This document shows positions 15,130-22,876 of a DNA stretch of 64,000 bases, in pieces (within the stretch, counting starts at the first letter, position 1; the number at the start of each line of letters is the position of its first letter). This DNA comes from Azospirillum agricola. Its GTDB lineage: Bacteria; Pseudomonadota; Alphaproteobacteria; Azospirillales; Azospirillaceae. Both the position numbers and the translations under genes were made by a program. The notes beneath the pieces were generated by a model. The model had not been told where the DNA came from. It did no database searches and was given only the letters and a program-made list of their open reading frames with translations. The stretch lies in contig NZ_JAGINM010000025.1 in assembly GCF_017876095.1 (NCBI RefSeq), positions 33,498-97,497 on the forward strand, in the 5' to 3' direction.

Positions 15130-15765
15130 ATGGCCGACAGCACCGACACCAACCAGACGATCGATTCCAGCGCCTGGACGGGCGAGGCGGAGGCCGGCGG
15201 AGCGGCGCCGCGCGGCAGCGTCCGCGAGGCGGTCGCCGTCTTCGACAGCCGCGATTCCCTCCAGCAGGCCATCGACGACCTGACGATGGCCGGCTTCCAG
15301 CGCCACGAGCTGAGCCTGCTCGCCAACGACCAGACCATCCGCGACCGGCTGGGCCATGTCCCGCAACAGGTCGAGGATCTGGCCCACGACCCCGACGCCC
15401 CGCGCCAGTCCTTCGTCTCGCCGGAGGACATCGGCAGCGGCAAGGGCGTCGCCGTCGGCTTCCCCGCCTATGTCGGCGCCATCCTGGCGACCGGAGCCGT
15501 GCTGGCGACCGGCGGCACCGCGCTGGCCGCGGCGGCGGCGGCGGCGGCGGCCGGGGTGGGCAGCGGCGCGGCCGGCTCCTACCTGTCGCAATGGCTGACC
15601 GACAAGCGCAACGAGCCGATGCTCCAGCACCTCGACAAGGGCGGCATCCTGCTGTGGGTCAACATCGGCGACGCGGCGCGCGAGCGGGCGGCGGTCGAGA
15701 TCCTGAACCGCCACGCCGTCCGCCCGGCCGAGGTCCACGAGGTCGCCCAGGCCGGGTCCGACTGA
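15130..15765 (+). CDS. General stress protein 17M/YflT-like domain protein
   Basis: 211 residues. The segment from about residue 30 (REAVAVFDSRDSLQQAIDDLTMAGFQRHELSLLAND) matches the YflT/GS17M stress fold. A Gly/Ala-rich hydrophobic stretch follows (about 110-155, AILATGAVLATGG and a run of nine alanines), resembling a glycine-zipper membrane-inserting segment. The C-terminal part (ILLWVNIGDAARERAAVEIL) is a second small alpha/beta unit. Members are induced by heat or salt stress; the mechanism is unknown. The start is ATG 15130 with GGAGGGG upstream. Confidence 0.7.
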   Translation: MADSTDTNQTIDSSAWTGEAEAGGAAPRGSVREAVAVFDSRDSLQQAIDDLTMAGFQRHELSLLANDQTIRDRLGHVPQQVEDLAHDPDAPRQSFVSPEDIGSGKGVAVGFPAYVGAILATGAVLATGGTALAAAAAAAAAGVGSGAAGSYLSQWLTDKRNEPMLQHLDKGGILLWVNIGDAARERAAVEILNRHAVRPAEVHEVAQAGSD

Positions 15766-15894
15766 GTCCGCCAGCAGCCCTGCCGGGTGCCGGAGAAGCC
15801 CTGCGGAGCGCGCCGGGCAGCCCATTGACCCACGTCATGGGTGCGCGGCGCGCCCTTGCGCTATGGTCCGGGGATCGCATCCGGAGATCCCCCC

Positions 15895-16665
15895 TTGGAC
15901 GCCCTGTCGCTGCTGCAAGACGGCCTCAACCACTGCGCCCTGGTCATCGACCGCGACGGCGGCTTCCTGCTGGCCCTGCTGTCGGCCGGGCTGGTCGGCG
16001 GCGCCACCCATTGCAGCGGCATGTGCGGCCCCTTCGTGCTGGCCCAGGTGTCCGCCCGGCTGGAGCATGTCCCGGCGGCGCGCATGTCGGAGCTCCACCG
16101 CCTGACCGGGGCGGCCGTTCTTCCCTACCATCTCGGGCGCGGGACGACCTACGCGCTGATCGGCGCGGTCGCCGCCTCGGTCGCCGGCCATGTCGGCGCC
16201 CTGCCCGGCCTGCGCTGGCTGTCGGTCGGGCTTCTGGCCTTCGCCGCGCTGTTCTTCCTCGGCTACGCGGCGAAGAGCCTGGCGGCGTGGCTGCCCCGGC
16301 TCCGGATCGCATCCGGCGCGCCGGTCCAGCGCTGGTGGGGCGACCGGGTGTCGCGCCTCGCCCGCCCGCTGTTCGGCAACCCGACGGGGTGGCGCGGCTA
16401 CGGGCTGGGGGTGGCGCTCGGCTTCATCCCCTGCGGGCTTCTCTACGGCGCGGTCGCCGTCGCGGCGGCCAGCGGCAGCGCGCTGACCGGCGCGCTCGGC
16501 ATGGCCGCCTTCGCCGTCGGCACGGTGCCGGGCCTGCTGGCGGTCGGTCTCGCCGGGCACCTCGCCGGGCGGACCTGGAGGACGGCGGTCGCCCGCGTCG
16601 CGCCGGCGATCATGCTGGTCAACGCGGGCGTGCTCGGCTGGATGGCCTGGAAGCTGGTCGCCTGA
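15895..16665 (+). CDS. Sulfite exporter TauE/SafE-type, DsbD-like membrane protein
   Basis: 256 residues with about six membrane helices. The first helix carries GGATHCSGMCGPFVLAQ, the hallmark of the DsbD_2/'cytochrome c biogenesis transmembrane' family; a second conserved block is GLGVALGFIPCGLLYGAVAVAAA. The paired cysteines (HCSGMC and PC) suggest thiol or copper handling, and relatives occur near cytochrome oxidase maturation genes. I chose TTG 15895 because GGAG lies nine bases upstream; a GTG at 15841 has no ribosome site. Confidence 0.8.
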   Translation: MDALSLLQDGLNHCALVIDRDGGFLLALLSAGLVGGATHCSGMCGPFVLAQVSARLEHVPAARMSELHRLTGAAVLPYHLGRGTTYALIGAVAASVAGHVGALPGLRWLSVGLLAFAALFFLGYAAKSLAAWLPRLRIASGAPVQRWWGDRVSRLARPLFGNPTGWRGYGLGVALGFIPCGLLYGAVAVAAASGSALTGALGMAAFAVGTVPGLLAVGLAGHLAGRTWRTAVARVAPAIMLVNAGVLGWMAWKLVA

Positions 16666-16900
16666 CCCCTTTCCTCCGGACCCGGTGCGCAAAGCTTTGC
16701 CCTTGGTGAGCGGCGCTCCCCGGTGTACACCTGCCCCTCATGAAGGCGAGCCCAAGTACCACCTGCATCCCGCTCTCACGCGCCTGACGCGGAGAGCGTG
16801 AACGCGAGCGGCCTAGCAAGGTTGCCCGCGCTGGTCGCCTGCGCCCACGCGCAGGCGGGACGCCGCCGGTTCGGCGCCTCACACGCAGTGAGTGGCTCAC

Positions 16901-17536
16901 ATGGAAAACGTCTTCGAAAGCCCGTTCAAGGGCATCCCTCTGGAAAAGCAGGTTACCAACCCGAACATCATCGTCGGCCGGTACAGCTATTATTCCGGCT
17001 ATTATCATGGCCACGGTTTCGATGACTGCGCCCGCTTCCTTCTGCCGGACGAAGGCGTCGACAGGCTGGTGATCGGCAGCTTCTGCTCGATCGGGTCCGG
17101 CGCGGCGTTCATCATGGCGGGCAACCAGGGCCACCGGAACGACTGGATCAGCACCTTTCCCTTCTTCTGGATGCCCGAGGCGCCGGCATTCGCCGGCGCG
17201 CGGAACGGCTATCGGCCGGCGGGCGACACGGTGGTCGGCAACGACGTCTGGATCGGCTCGGAGGCGATCGTCATGCCCGGCGTCACCATCGGCGACGGCG
17301 CCGTGATCGGCACGAGGTCGCTGGTGACGCGGGACGTCGAGCCCTACGCCATCGTGGGCGGCAACCCGGCCAGGGTGATCCGGAAACGCTTCGACGACGG
17401 CCTCGTCGCGTTGCTTCTCGAGATGAAATGGTGGGACTGGTCCGACGACCAGTTGCGGGGCGCCATGCCGATCCTGACCAGCGGCGACGTCGCGGCGCTT
17501 CACCGTCACTGGCAAGACGCGATCGAGCGCAGTTGA
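16901..17536 (+). CDS. catB: CatB-type xenobiotic (chloramphenicol) O-acetyltransferase
   Basis: 211 residues, the standard length of hexapeptide-repeat xenobiotic acetyltransferases. The match to CatB is strong throughout: SPFKG, NPNIIVGRYSYYSGYYHGHG, FDDCARFLLPD, the catalytic-histidine loop MAGNQGHRND (His78), VGNDVWIGSEAIVMPGV, and GGNPARVIRKRF. The enzyme transfers acetyl from acetyl-CoA to chloramphenicol-like hydroxyls. Chromosomal relatives are widespread and often give little resistance, so resistance is not implied. The start at ATG 16901 was preferred over GTG 16892. I saw no mobile-element feature around it. Confidence 0.9.
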   Translation: MENVFESPFKGIPLEKQVTNPNIIVGRYSYYSGYYHGHGFDDCARFLLPDEGVDRLVIGSFCSIGSGAAFIMAGNQGHRNDWISTFPFFWMPEAPAFAGARNGYRPAGDTVVGNDVWIGSEAIVMPGVTIGDGAVIGTRSLVTRDVEPYAIVGGNPARVIRKRFDDGLVALLLEMKWWDWSDDQLRGAMPILTSGDVAALHRHWQDAIERS

Positions 17537-17654
17537 CGCGGCCGTGCCCGCTCCGCTCCCGTTCGGCCGGGAGCCGGGCGGGCACAACCGGCACCGGCGG
17601 GCGTCCGCTGGGAAACGGAGCGGCCAAACGGAACGGTGGTTTCCGCCCGAATCC

Positions 17655-18542
17655 TCAGTGCGTCGCCCGCCCTCCCCTCAACGCCTGCCCGAGCGGGATT
17701 TCGCCGCTGCCCGGCTTGAGGGGCTGCTGCTGGCTTTCGTGCGGCGACCAGCCGGCCAGATAGAGGATCTGGAAGGTCACCGGGATGCGCCCGTCCGGCT
17801 CGGCGTACAGCTCGGCGTAGCGCCGCGCCGCGTCGAACAGCAGCCCGCGCGTCGCCGGAACCTTGCGGCGGGCCAGCACCGTGTTCGTCTCGCCCATGCC
17901 GCGCAGCTCGCGCATCAGGGCGAAGGCGTCGGAGTAGGTGACGGTCAGCGTGTCGCTGTCCACCACCGGCAGGGCGAAGCCGGCGCGCTGGAGCAGGCCG
18001 CCGGCGTCCTTGATCTCGGCGAAGGGCGACACGCGCGGCGACACGCCGCCGGCCTGTTCGAGTTCCGCCTCGTACAGGCAGCGGCGCAGCTCGAACAGGG
18101 TCTCCCCGCCCAGCATGGCGCCGCAGAAGAAACCGTCCGGCTTCAGCGCCTGACGGATCTGCACCAGCGCGCCCGGCAGGTCGTTGACCCAGTGAAGGCT
18201 GAGGTTGCTCACCACCAGATCGAAGCTGCCGGGGGCGAAGGGCAGGAACTCCTCGTCGGCGGCGATTCCGCGCGCCACCCGCGCGAAGCCCGGCGACAGG
18301 TCGCAGGCGACGAGACGCTCGATCCCCTTGCGCCCGGCCAGCGCCCGGCCGACCGCCCCGTCGTGGCAGCCGACGTCGAGCGCCATCGGGAAGGGACGCA
18401 GCACATCCTCCAGCCGGTCGGCCAGACGCTCCGCGACCTCGTCGAACAGGAAGGAATGGTTGGTGAATTCGGAGACGGCGCGGTCGCGGCGGCGGCGAAC
18501 GAGCGCGCGGTCGAAGACGGTCATGCTGTCGGAACTGGCCAT
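17655..18542 (-). CDS. SAM-dependent methyltransferase, NDUFAF5-like
   Basis: 295 residues. The class I Rossmann core has ALDVGCHDGAVGRAL (motif I), CDLSPGF and FDLVVSNLSLHWVNDLP. The C-terminus VTFQILYLAGWSPHESQQQP with a PGSG tail is the signature shared with mitochondrial NDUFAF5, which hydroxylates an arginine of the complex I NDUFS7 subunit. BioC is the nearest other family but lacks this tail. In alphaproteobacteria the gene is typically beside comF and grxC, as here. The ATG is at 18542; it converges on catB and is divergent from fliQ. Confidence 0.85.
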   Translation of the reverse strand: MASSDSMTVFDRALVRRRRDRAVSEFTNHSFLFDEVAERLADRLEDVLRPFPMALDVGCHDGAVGRALAGRKGIERLVACDLSPGFARVARGIAADEEFLPFAPGSFDLVVSNLSLHWVNDLPGALVQIRQALKPDGFFCGAMLGGETLFELRRCLYEAELEQAGGVSPRVSPFAEIKDAGGLLQRAGFALPVVDSDTLTVTYSDAFALMRELRGMGETNTVLARRKVPATRGLLFDAARRYAELYAEPDGRIPVTFQILYLAGWSPHESQQQPLKPGSGEIPLGQALRGGRATH

Positions 18543-18631
18543 GGCCGCACTATACCCCAGCGCCGACGGGCGACAACCGTGCTACCATGGGACACCCCCA
18601 CCTTCACCGACCGGCAGGGATGCGGATTCGC

Positions 18632-18898
18632 ATGGGCATCGAGGAAGCCATCGGCGTCACCTACGAGGCGCTGATCGTCATCATCAAGATCACCTTCCCG
18701 GCGCTGGCGATCACCACCGCGCTCGCCGCGATCCTGACCATCTTCCAGTCGGTGACCAACATCAACGAGGCCTCGATCCAGCAGGATCTGAAGCTGTTCA
18801 CGACGCTGGCCATCCTGTTCGTCACCGGCCCGGCGATCTTCATCGCGCTGCGCGACTACACGCTGCTGATCTTCGAACGCATCGCCATGCTGCAATAG
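18632..18898 (+). CDS. fliQ: FliQ-like flagellar export-gate protein (orphan)
   Basis: 88 residues, two membrane helices (about 14-38 and 52-75). The pattern EALIVIIKITFPALAITTAL...IFQSVTNINEASIQQDLKLF...FVTGPAIFIALRDYTLLIFERI is the FliQ profile, including the conserved 'Q..T.I.E....' loop. FliQ forms the type III export gate with FliP and FliR, but neither is adjacent and no flagellar gene is in the window. An AGGGA lies 11 bases before the chosen ATG; ATG 18620 is possible. It is followed 19 bp later by comF. Confidence 0.85.
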   Translation: MGIEEAIGVTYEALIVIIKITFPALAITTALAAILTIFQSVTNINEASIQQDLKLFTTLAILFVTGPAIFIALRDYTLLIFERIAMLQ

Positions 18899-18917
18899 CC
18901 GGCGCGGGCCCTCGCCC

Positions 18918-19676
18918 ATGCCCATGCCGACCATGCCGGCGCTCCGCCGCCTCGCCGCCGCCGCGTCCGGCGCCCTGCTCGACGCGCTGCTGCCGCCGCG
19001 CTGCCTGTGCTGCGGCACGGCGGTGGACCGGCAGGGCGGCCTTTGCCCCGGCTGCTGGAGCGGCCTGAGCTTCATCGCCCCGCCCTTCTGCGCCCGCTGC
19101 GGCCTGCCCTTCGAGTACGCGGCGCAGGAGGGCAACGTCTGCGGCGCCTGTCTGGCCGCCCCGCCGGCCTTCGCCCGCGCCCGCGCCGTGCTGGTCTACG
19201 ACGACGGCAGCCGCCCCCTGGTCCTGGGTTTCAAGCACGGCGACCGCATCCACGCCGCCGACGCCTATGGAGGCTGGCTCGCCCGCGCCGGCAAGGAGCT
19301 GCTGGCCGACGCCGACCTGCTGGCCCCGGTCCCGCTGCACCGGGGCCGCCTGTTCCGCCGCCGCTACAACCAGGCCGCCCTGCTGGCGCAGGCGCTCGCG
19401 AAGCGGTGCGGCGTCCCGGCCGTCCCCGACCTGCTGCTGCGCCAGCGCGCCACCCCGACCCAGGGCGGGCTGAACCGCGAGGGCCGGCACCGCAACGTCC
19501 GGGGCGCCTTCCGCCTGCGCTGCGGCCCGGCGTCGGTGGAAGGGAAGCGGGTGGTGCTGGTGGACGACGTGCTGACCACCGGGGCGACGCTGGCCGAATG
19601 CGCACGGGTTCTGGGGCGGGCGGGGGCGGCGCGGGTCGACGTCCTGACGCTCGCCCGCGTGGTCAAGGAGAGCTGA
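18918..19676 (+). CDS. ComF family phosphoribosyltransferase-like protein
   Basis: 252 residues. An N-terminal zinc-binding region has four CXXC-type pairs (CLCCG, CPGC, CARCG, CGACL, residues about 30-80). The C-terminal type I phosphoribosyltransferase fold ends with VVLVDDVLTTGATLAECARVL, the PRPP-binding loop. RRRYNQAALLAQALA is the other family block. ComF homologues assist DNA uptake in naturally competent bacteria; outside these the role is unclear. No other competence gene is near. It is likely co-transcribed with fliQ. Confidence 0.9.
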   Translation: MPMPTMPALRRLAAAASGALLDALLPPRCLCCGTAVDRQGGLCPGCWSGLSFIAPPFCARCGLPFEYAAQEGNVCGACLAAPPAFARARAVLVYDDGSRPLVLGFKHGDRIHAADAYGGWLARAGKELLADADLLAPVPLHRGRLFRRRYNQAALLAQALAKRCGVPAVPDLLLRQRATPTQGGLNREGRHRNVRGAFRLRCGPASVEGKRVVLVDDVLTTGATLAECARVLGRAGAARVDVLTLARVVKES

Positions 19677-19813
19677 GAACGGGGTGGGAGGGCCGCGGCA
19701 ACAAGGCGGCGGGACGGCATGGCAGACCGGCGGCGCGGCGTCCGGCGCGACGTCTGGTGCCCCGGGGGTGTTGATCCTATAGTTTGTTCCAACACCCCCC
19801 AGGAGCCAAGCCC

Positions 19814-20077
19814 ATGGCCGAAATCGTCATCTACACCACGCCCTTCTGCCCCTACTGCTCGCGGGCCAAGAGCCTGTTGCAGAGCAAGGGCGTCCAGTAC
19901 GAGGAGATCGACCTCTACGTCCAGCCCGGCCGCCGCAGCGAGATGATCGAGCGCGCCGAGGGCCGCACCACCGTCCCGCAGATCTTCATCGACGGCCGGC
20001 CCTACGGCGGCAGCGACGACATCCACGCGCTGGACCGCGCCGGCAAGCTCAACCCGCTGCTCGGCCTGCCGGCATGA
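19814..20077 (+). CDS. grxC: Glutaredoxin 3
   Basis: 87 residues. The dithiol active site CPYC is at residues 12-15, and TVPQIFIDG supplies the cis-Pro that binds glutathione; GGSDDIHAL completes the fold. It reduces disulfides (including ribonucleotide reductase) at the expense of glutathione. The ATG at 19814 follows CAGGAGCCAAGCCC, a strong ribosome site. Its stop overlaps the nitrilase start by four bases (ATGA), so the pair is translationally coupled. Confidence 0.96.
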   Translation: MAEIVIYTTPFCPYCSRAKSLLQSKGVQYEEIDLYVQPGRRSEMIERAEGRTTVPQIFIDGRPYGGSDDIHALDRAGKLNPLLGLPA

Positions 20078-20910
20078 GCGGCGTGCTGAAGGCCGCCTGC
20101 GTCCAGGTCAACGCGGGCACCGAGCTTGAGCCGAATCTGGCGGCGGCGGGCGATCTGGTCCGCCGGGCGCGCGACGCCGGCGCCGACTTCATCGCTCTGC
20201 CGGAAAATGTCGGCTGGATCGTCCAGGGCCGCGCCAAGACGATGGCGCGGGTGAAAAGCGAGGCCGAACACCCCGGCGTGCCCTTCTTCGCCGGTCTGGC
20301 GCGCGAGACCGGAGCGTGGCTGCTGTCCGGCACCCTGCACGTCCTGCTCGACGAGCAGCGGGTCGCCAACCGCAGCTATCTGTTCGACCCGCGTGGCCGC
20401 GCCGTCGCACACTACGACAAGATCCACATGTTCGACGTCGACCTGAAGGACGGCGAGAGCTACCGCGAATCGGCGACCTTCCGGCCCGGCGAGCGCGCGG
20501 TGGTCGCCGCCACCCCCTGGGGCGGCGTCGGCATGACCATCTGCTACGACGTGCGCTTTCCCTACCTGCACCGCGCGCTGGCCAAGGCCGGGGCCTCGAT
20601 CCTGACCGCGCCGGCCGCCTTCACGGTGCCGACCGGCCGGGCGCACTGGCACACGCTGCTGCGCGCCCGCGCCATCGAGACCGGCTGCTTCGTGATCGCC
20701 CCGGCGCAGACCGGCACCCACGACGAGGGGCGCCAGACCTACGGCCACTCGCTGATCGTCGCCCCCTGGGGCGAGGTGCTGGCCGATGCCGGGGAGGAGG
20801 TCGGCTTCGTCGTCGCCGACCTCGACATGGCGCGGGTCGAGGAGGCCCGCCGCATGGTGCCGGCGCTGACCCACGACCGCGGCTTCGAGGTCGTGCGCGA
20901 GGGCTTCTGA
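20074..20910 (+). CDS. Nitrilase-superfamily amidase (Nit1/Nit2-like)
   Basis: 278 residues. The catalytic triad is visible: E44 (ALPEN), K116 (HYDKIHMFDVD) and C157 (MTICYDVRFP). The sequence HYDKIHMFDVDLKDGESYRES is typical of the Nit1 deaminated-glutathione amidase branch rather than plant nitrilases, which fits its coupling to glutaredoxin. It would hydrolyse deaminated glutathione or a similar omega-amide in the cytoplasm; this specificity is inferred from the branch motif. It overlaps grxC by ATGA. Confidence 0.9.
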   Translation: MSGVLKAACVQVNAGTELEPNLAAAGDLVRRARDAGADFIALPENVGWIVQGRAKTMARVKSEAEHPGVPFFAGLARETGAWLLSGTLHVLLDEQRVANRSYLFDPRGRAVAHYDKIHMFDVDLKDGESYRESATFRPGERAVVAATPWGGVGMTICYDVRFPYLHRALAKAGASILTAPAAFTVPTGRAHWHTLLRARAIETGCFVIAPAQTGTHDEGRQTYGHSLIVAPWGEVLADAGEEVGFVVADLDMARVEEARRMVPALTHDRGFEVVREGF

Positions 20911-20924
20911 GCCGGCGCGGGCGC

Positions 20925-21545
20925 TTACGATGCGGGCAGCGGCCTCGGTTCCGGATCGCCCCCGGACCCGGTGTCCAGACCGGCGCCGGGGGCGAGGTCG
21001 TTGACCGCGCAGAGCCGCTGCACCACCGCCGCCTTCGGCGACGCGACCTCCCCCTGCTCGAAACCGACGACCTGGAGCCGGCCGCGCGCCAGCTCCAGCA
21101 GTTCGCCGCTGCGCAGCAGGAAGGCCGGCGAGGACGGGCGGCCGAAGCGGGCGTTGCCGACCGCGAAGGTCTCGTAGAGCAGCACGCCGCCCGGCTCCAG
21201 CGCGTCGAGCAGGCGCGGCAGCAGGGGACGGTGCAGGTAGTTGGTGACGACGATCCCGGCGAAGCGGCGGTCCGCCGGCAGGGGCCAGGAATTCCCGGCC
21301 TCCGGATCGGCCTCCAGATCGGTTTCGAGCAGTTCGACCCCGGCGGCGCCGGCCAGATCGGCGACCCCGCGCAGGTCGCGATCGAGCCCGACCACCGGAT
21401 GGCCAAGGCCATGGAACAGCCGCAGATGCCGGCCCGACCCGCAGGCCACATCCAGCACGGCGCCGCCCGCCGTCACCAGCGGCGCGAACCGGACCACCCA
21501 GGGCGAGGGCGGCGTCAGGGCGGCGTGCGGCGAAGGGGTCGGCAT
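20925..21545 (-). CDS. SAM-dependent methyltransferase (TehB-like class I)
   Basis: 206 residues. Motif I is VLDVACGSGRHLRLF, followed by VVGLDRD (acidic loop) and FAGIVVTNYLHRPLLPRLLDALEPGGVLLYETFA. The 'NYLHRPL' block is typical of small TehB-like methyltransferases found between grxC/nitrilase and DUF1178 in alphaproteobacteria. The substrate is unknown. The gene is on the opposite strand to its neighbours and its start region is preceded by a GGTCCAT tandem repeat. Confidence 0.8.
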   Translation of the reverse strand: MPTPSPHAALTPPSPWVVRFAPLVTAGGAVLDVACGSGRHLRLFHGLGHPVVGLDRDLRGVADLAGAAGVELLETDLEADPEAGNSWPLPADRRFAGIVVTNYLHRPLLPRLLDALEPGGVLLYETFAVGNARFGRPSSPAFLLRSGELLELARGRLQVVGFEQGEVASPKAAVVQRLCAVNDLAPGAGLDTGSGGDPEPRPLPAS

Positions 21546-21568
21546 GGCGGCGGGGCGTCCTTAGTCGC

Positions 21569-21598
21569 GGTCCGTGGTCCATGGTCCATGGTCCATGG
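21569..21598. repeat. GGTCCAT tandem repeat (four 7-bp units)
   Basis: One GGTCCGT followed by three exact GGTCCAT units and GG. Because GGTCCATGG units read as CCATGGACC on the other strand, the array is partly self-complementary. It lies 24-53 bp upstream of the methyltransferase start, in its presumed promoter or leader. Confidence 0.85.
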
Positions 21599-21677
21599 CC
21601 CGCAAGGATGTTTCGAAATCGAACGGCATGTCGTTTGACGGCGCGCGTCCGGCGTGCTGAATTAAGCCGTTTTCGGA

Positions 21678-21704
21678 CCGGGCCGCAACCCGGCCCGGCT
21701 TTTT
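21678..21704 (+). terminator. Rho-independent terminator with no obvious parent gene
   Basis: Stem CCGGGCC/GGCCCGG with a seven-base loop, then CTTTTT on the plus strand. The nearest upstream plus-strand gene ended 770 bp earlier, on the far side of an oppositely oriented gene. It is 30 bp before the DUF1178 start codon. Confidence 0.8.
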
Positions 21705-21734
21705 CGTGTGACCGTCAGGAAGTTGGGTGGGGAC

Positions 21735-22304
21735 ATGATCCTCTTCGCGTTGAAATGCACGGCCGAGCATCGCTTCGAAGCGTGGTTCCGCAACGGCGCC
21801 GCCTACGAGGAGCAGGCCGCATCCCACCAGATCGCCTGCCCGGTCTGCGGCGACACCCTCATCACCAAGGCCCCGATGGCGCCGCGCATCGCCAAGGGCG
21901 TCGCCAAGGCCGCCGACCGCAACCGCCCGCCGGAGGACGCAGCCCAGCCGACCGCCGAGTCGGCGCCGCCAGCCGCCCGGCCCGCCGCCCAGCTGCCGGT
22001 TCCGGCCCCCGCCGCGCTGCCCGCCCCGGCCGATGTCGTCGCCTCCCTGCCGCCCTCGCTGAACGACGCCCAGCGCGAGGCGGTGGCCGAGGTGATGCGC
22101 CAGCTCGCCGAGGTCCGCCGCACGGTGGAGAAGAACTGCGACTATGTCGGCGACCGTTTCGCCGAGGAGGCCCGCCGCATCCATTACGGCGAGACCGATC
22201 CGCGCGGCATCTACGGCGAGGCCTCGTCCGACGAGGTCGAGGAACTGCATGAGGAAGGTGTGGCATTTCACCGCATCCCCTGGCTGCCGCGCACCGATTC
22301 CTGA
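21735..22304 (+). CDS. DUF1178 zinc-ribbon-like protein
   Basis: 189 residues. The start MILFALKCTAEHRFEAWFRN and the single CPVCG knuckle (with the first Cys in LKC) give the small zinc ribbon of this family. A Pro/Ala-rich linker (about 60-105) leads to a helical C-terminal domain ending VAFHRIPWLP. Function is unknown; the family is largely alphaproteobacterial and linked to the nitrilase/grxC cluster. The ATG at 21735 has GGGTGGGG upstream. Confidence 0.88.
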   Translation: MILFALKCTAEHRFEAWFRNGAAYEEQAASHQIACPVCGDTLITKAPMAPRIAKGVAKAADRNRPPEDAAQPTAESAPPAARPAAQLPVPAPAALPAPADVVASLPPSLNDAQREAVAEVMRQLAEVRRTVEKNCDYVGDRFAEEARRIHYGETDPRGIYGEASSDEVEELHEEGVAFHRIPWLPRTDS

Positions 22305-22366
22305 CGCCCTCCCGCGTCGGCGCGGGTTGATTCCACCCGAAACCATTTGAAAAGCCGACTGTTTGC

Positions 22367-22394
22367 AAGGCGTCCCCGGGAACGGGGACGCCTT
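22367..22394 (+). terminator. Terminator-like hairpin after DUF1178
   Basis: A perfect stem (AAGGCGTCCCC, GGGA loop, CGGGGACGCCTT) is followed by a short TTTC. The T tract is weak. It separates DUF1178 from the acetate-uptake operon. Confidence 0.65.
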
Positions 22395-22462
22395 TCGCGC
22401 ATCCGCGCCCGCCCATGCCGCCGGAGCCCGCCCACCGACCAAGGTCGGGGGTGCACCCAACA

Positions 22463-22476
22463 GTGATCTGTATCAA
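22463..22476. promoter_or_regulatory. FNR/FixK-type binding site upstream of DUF485-actP
   Basis: GTGATCTGTATCAA differs from the FNR/FixK consensus TTGAT-N4-ATCAA at only one outer base. It lies 98 bp before the DUF485 start. The reading as a CRP/FNR-family site is inference from the match. Confidence 0.55.
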
Positions 22477-22573
22477 ACAATTGGGTGGATCAAGGGCGTA
22501 CGTAAGGACGGTACAGCCCGAGTGTCTTAAAGGACCGTCGAACAATCGCTCGGCACTCGCGAGGGGACGCACT

Positions 22574-22876
22574 ATGAGTCAAAACGCACAACGGATTGTA
22601 AACAATCCAAAATTCCAGGAGCTGATCGCCAAGCGGTCGGCCTTCGCCTGGACGCTGTCGATCGCCATGCTTGTCATCTACTTTGGTTTCGTTCTGCTGG
22701 TGGCCTTCGGGAAGGGTTTTCTCGGCACGCCCATCGGTTCCGGCGTGACCACCTGGGGCATTCCCATCGGCGTCTTCACCATCGTCTCCGCCTTCATCCT
22801 GACCGGCATCTATGTCCGGCGGGCGAACGGCGAGTTCGACGAGCTGAACCGCCAGATCCTGGAGGAGTCGAAGTGA
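22574..22876 (+). CDS. DUF485 inner-membrane protein (YjcH family)
   Basis: 100 residues with two membrane helices (about 26-48 and 62-84). The start MSQNAQRIVNNPKFQELIAKRSAF and the WGIPIGVFTIVSAFILTGIYVRRAN block match DUF485. These proteins are encoded upstream of acetate permeases and are thought to aid the symporter, though this is not proven. The ATG has GAGGGG at good spacing. Its TGA overlaps the actP ATG by one base, so translation is coupled. Confidence 0.93.
   Translation: MSQNAQRIVNNPKFQELIAKRSAFAWTLSIAMLVIYFGFVLLVAFGKGFLGTPIGSGVTTWGIPIGVFTIVSAFILTGIYVRRANGEFDELNRQILEESK

Noticed and set aside
14781..15443. N-terminal extension of the ankyrin gene and the opposing long frames
   Set aside because: The extension lies opposite the CydP-like and stress-protein genes, and the signal peptide at 14780 marks the real start.
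16741..16900. Possible integron attC site upstream of the catB-like gene
   Set aside because: CatB genes often ride in cassettes, so I looked for the RYYYAAC/GTTRRRY cores. The region has hairpin-forming sequence but no properly paired cores, and no intI gene or other cassette is nearby.
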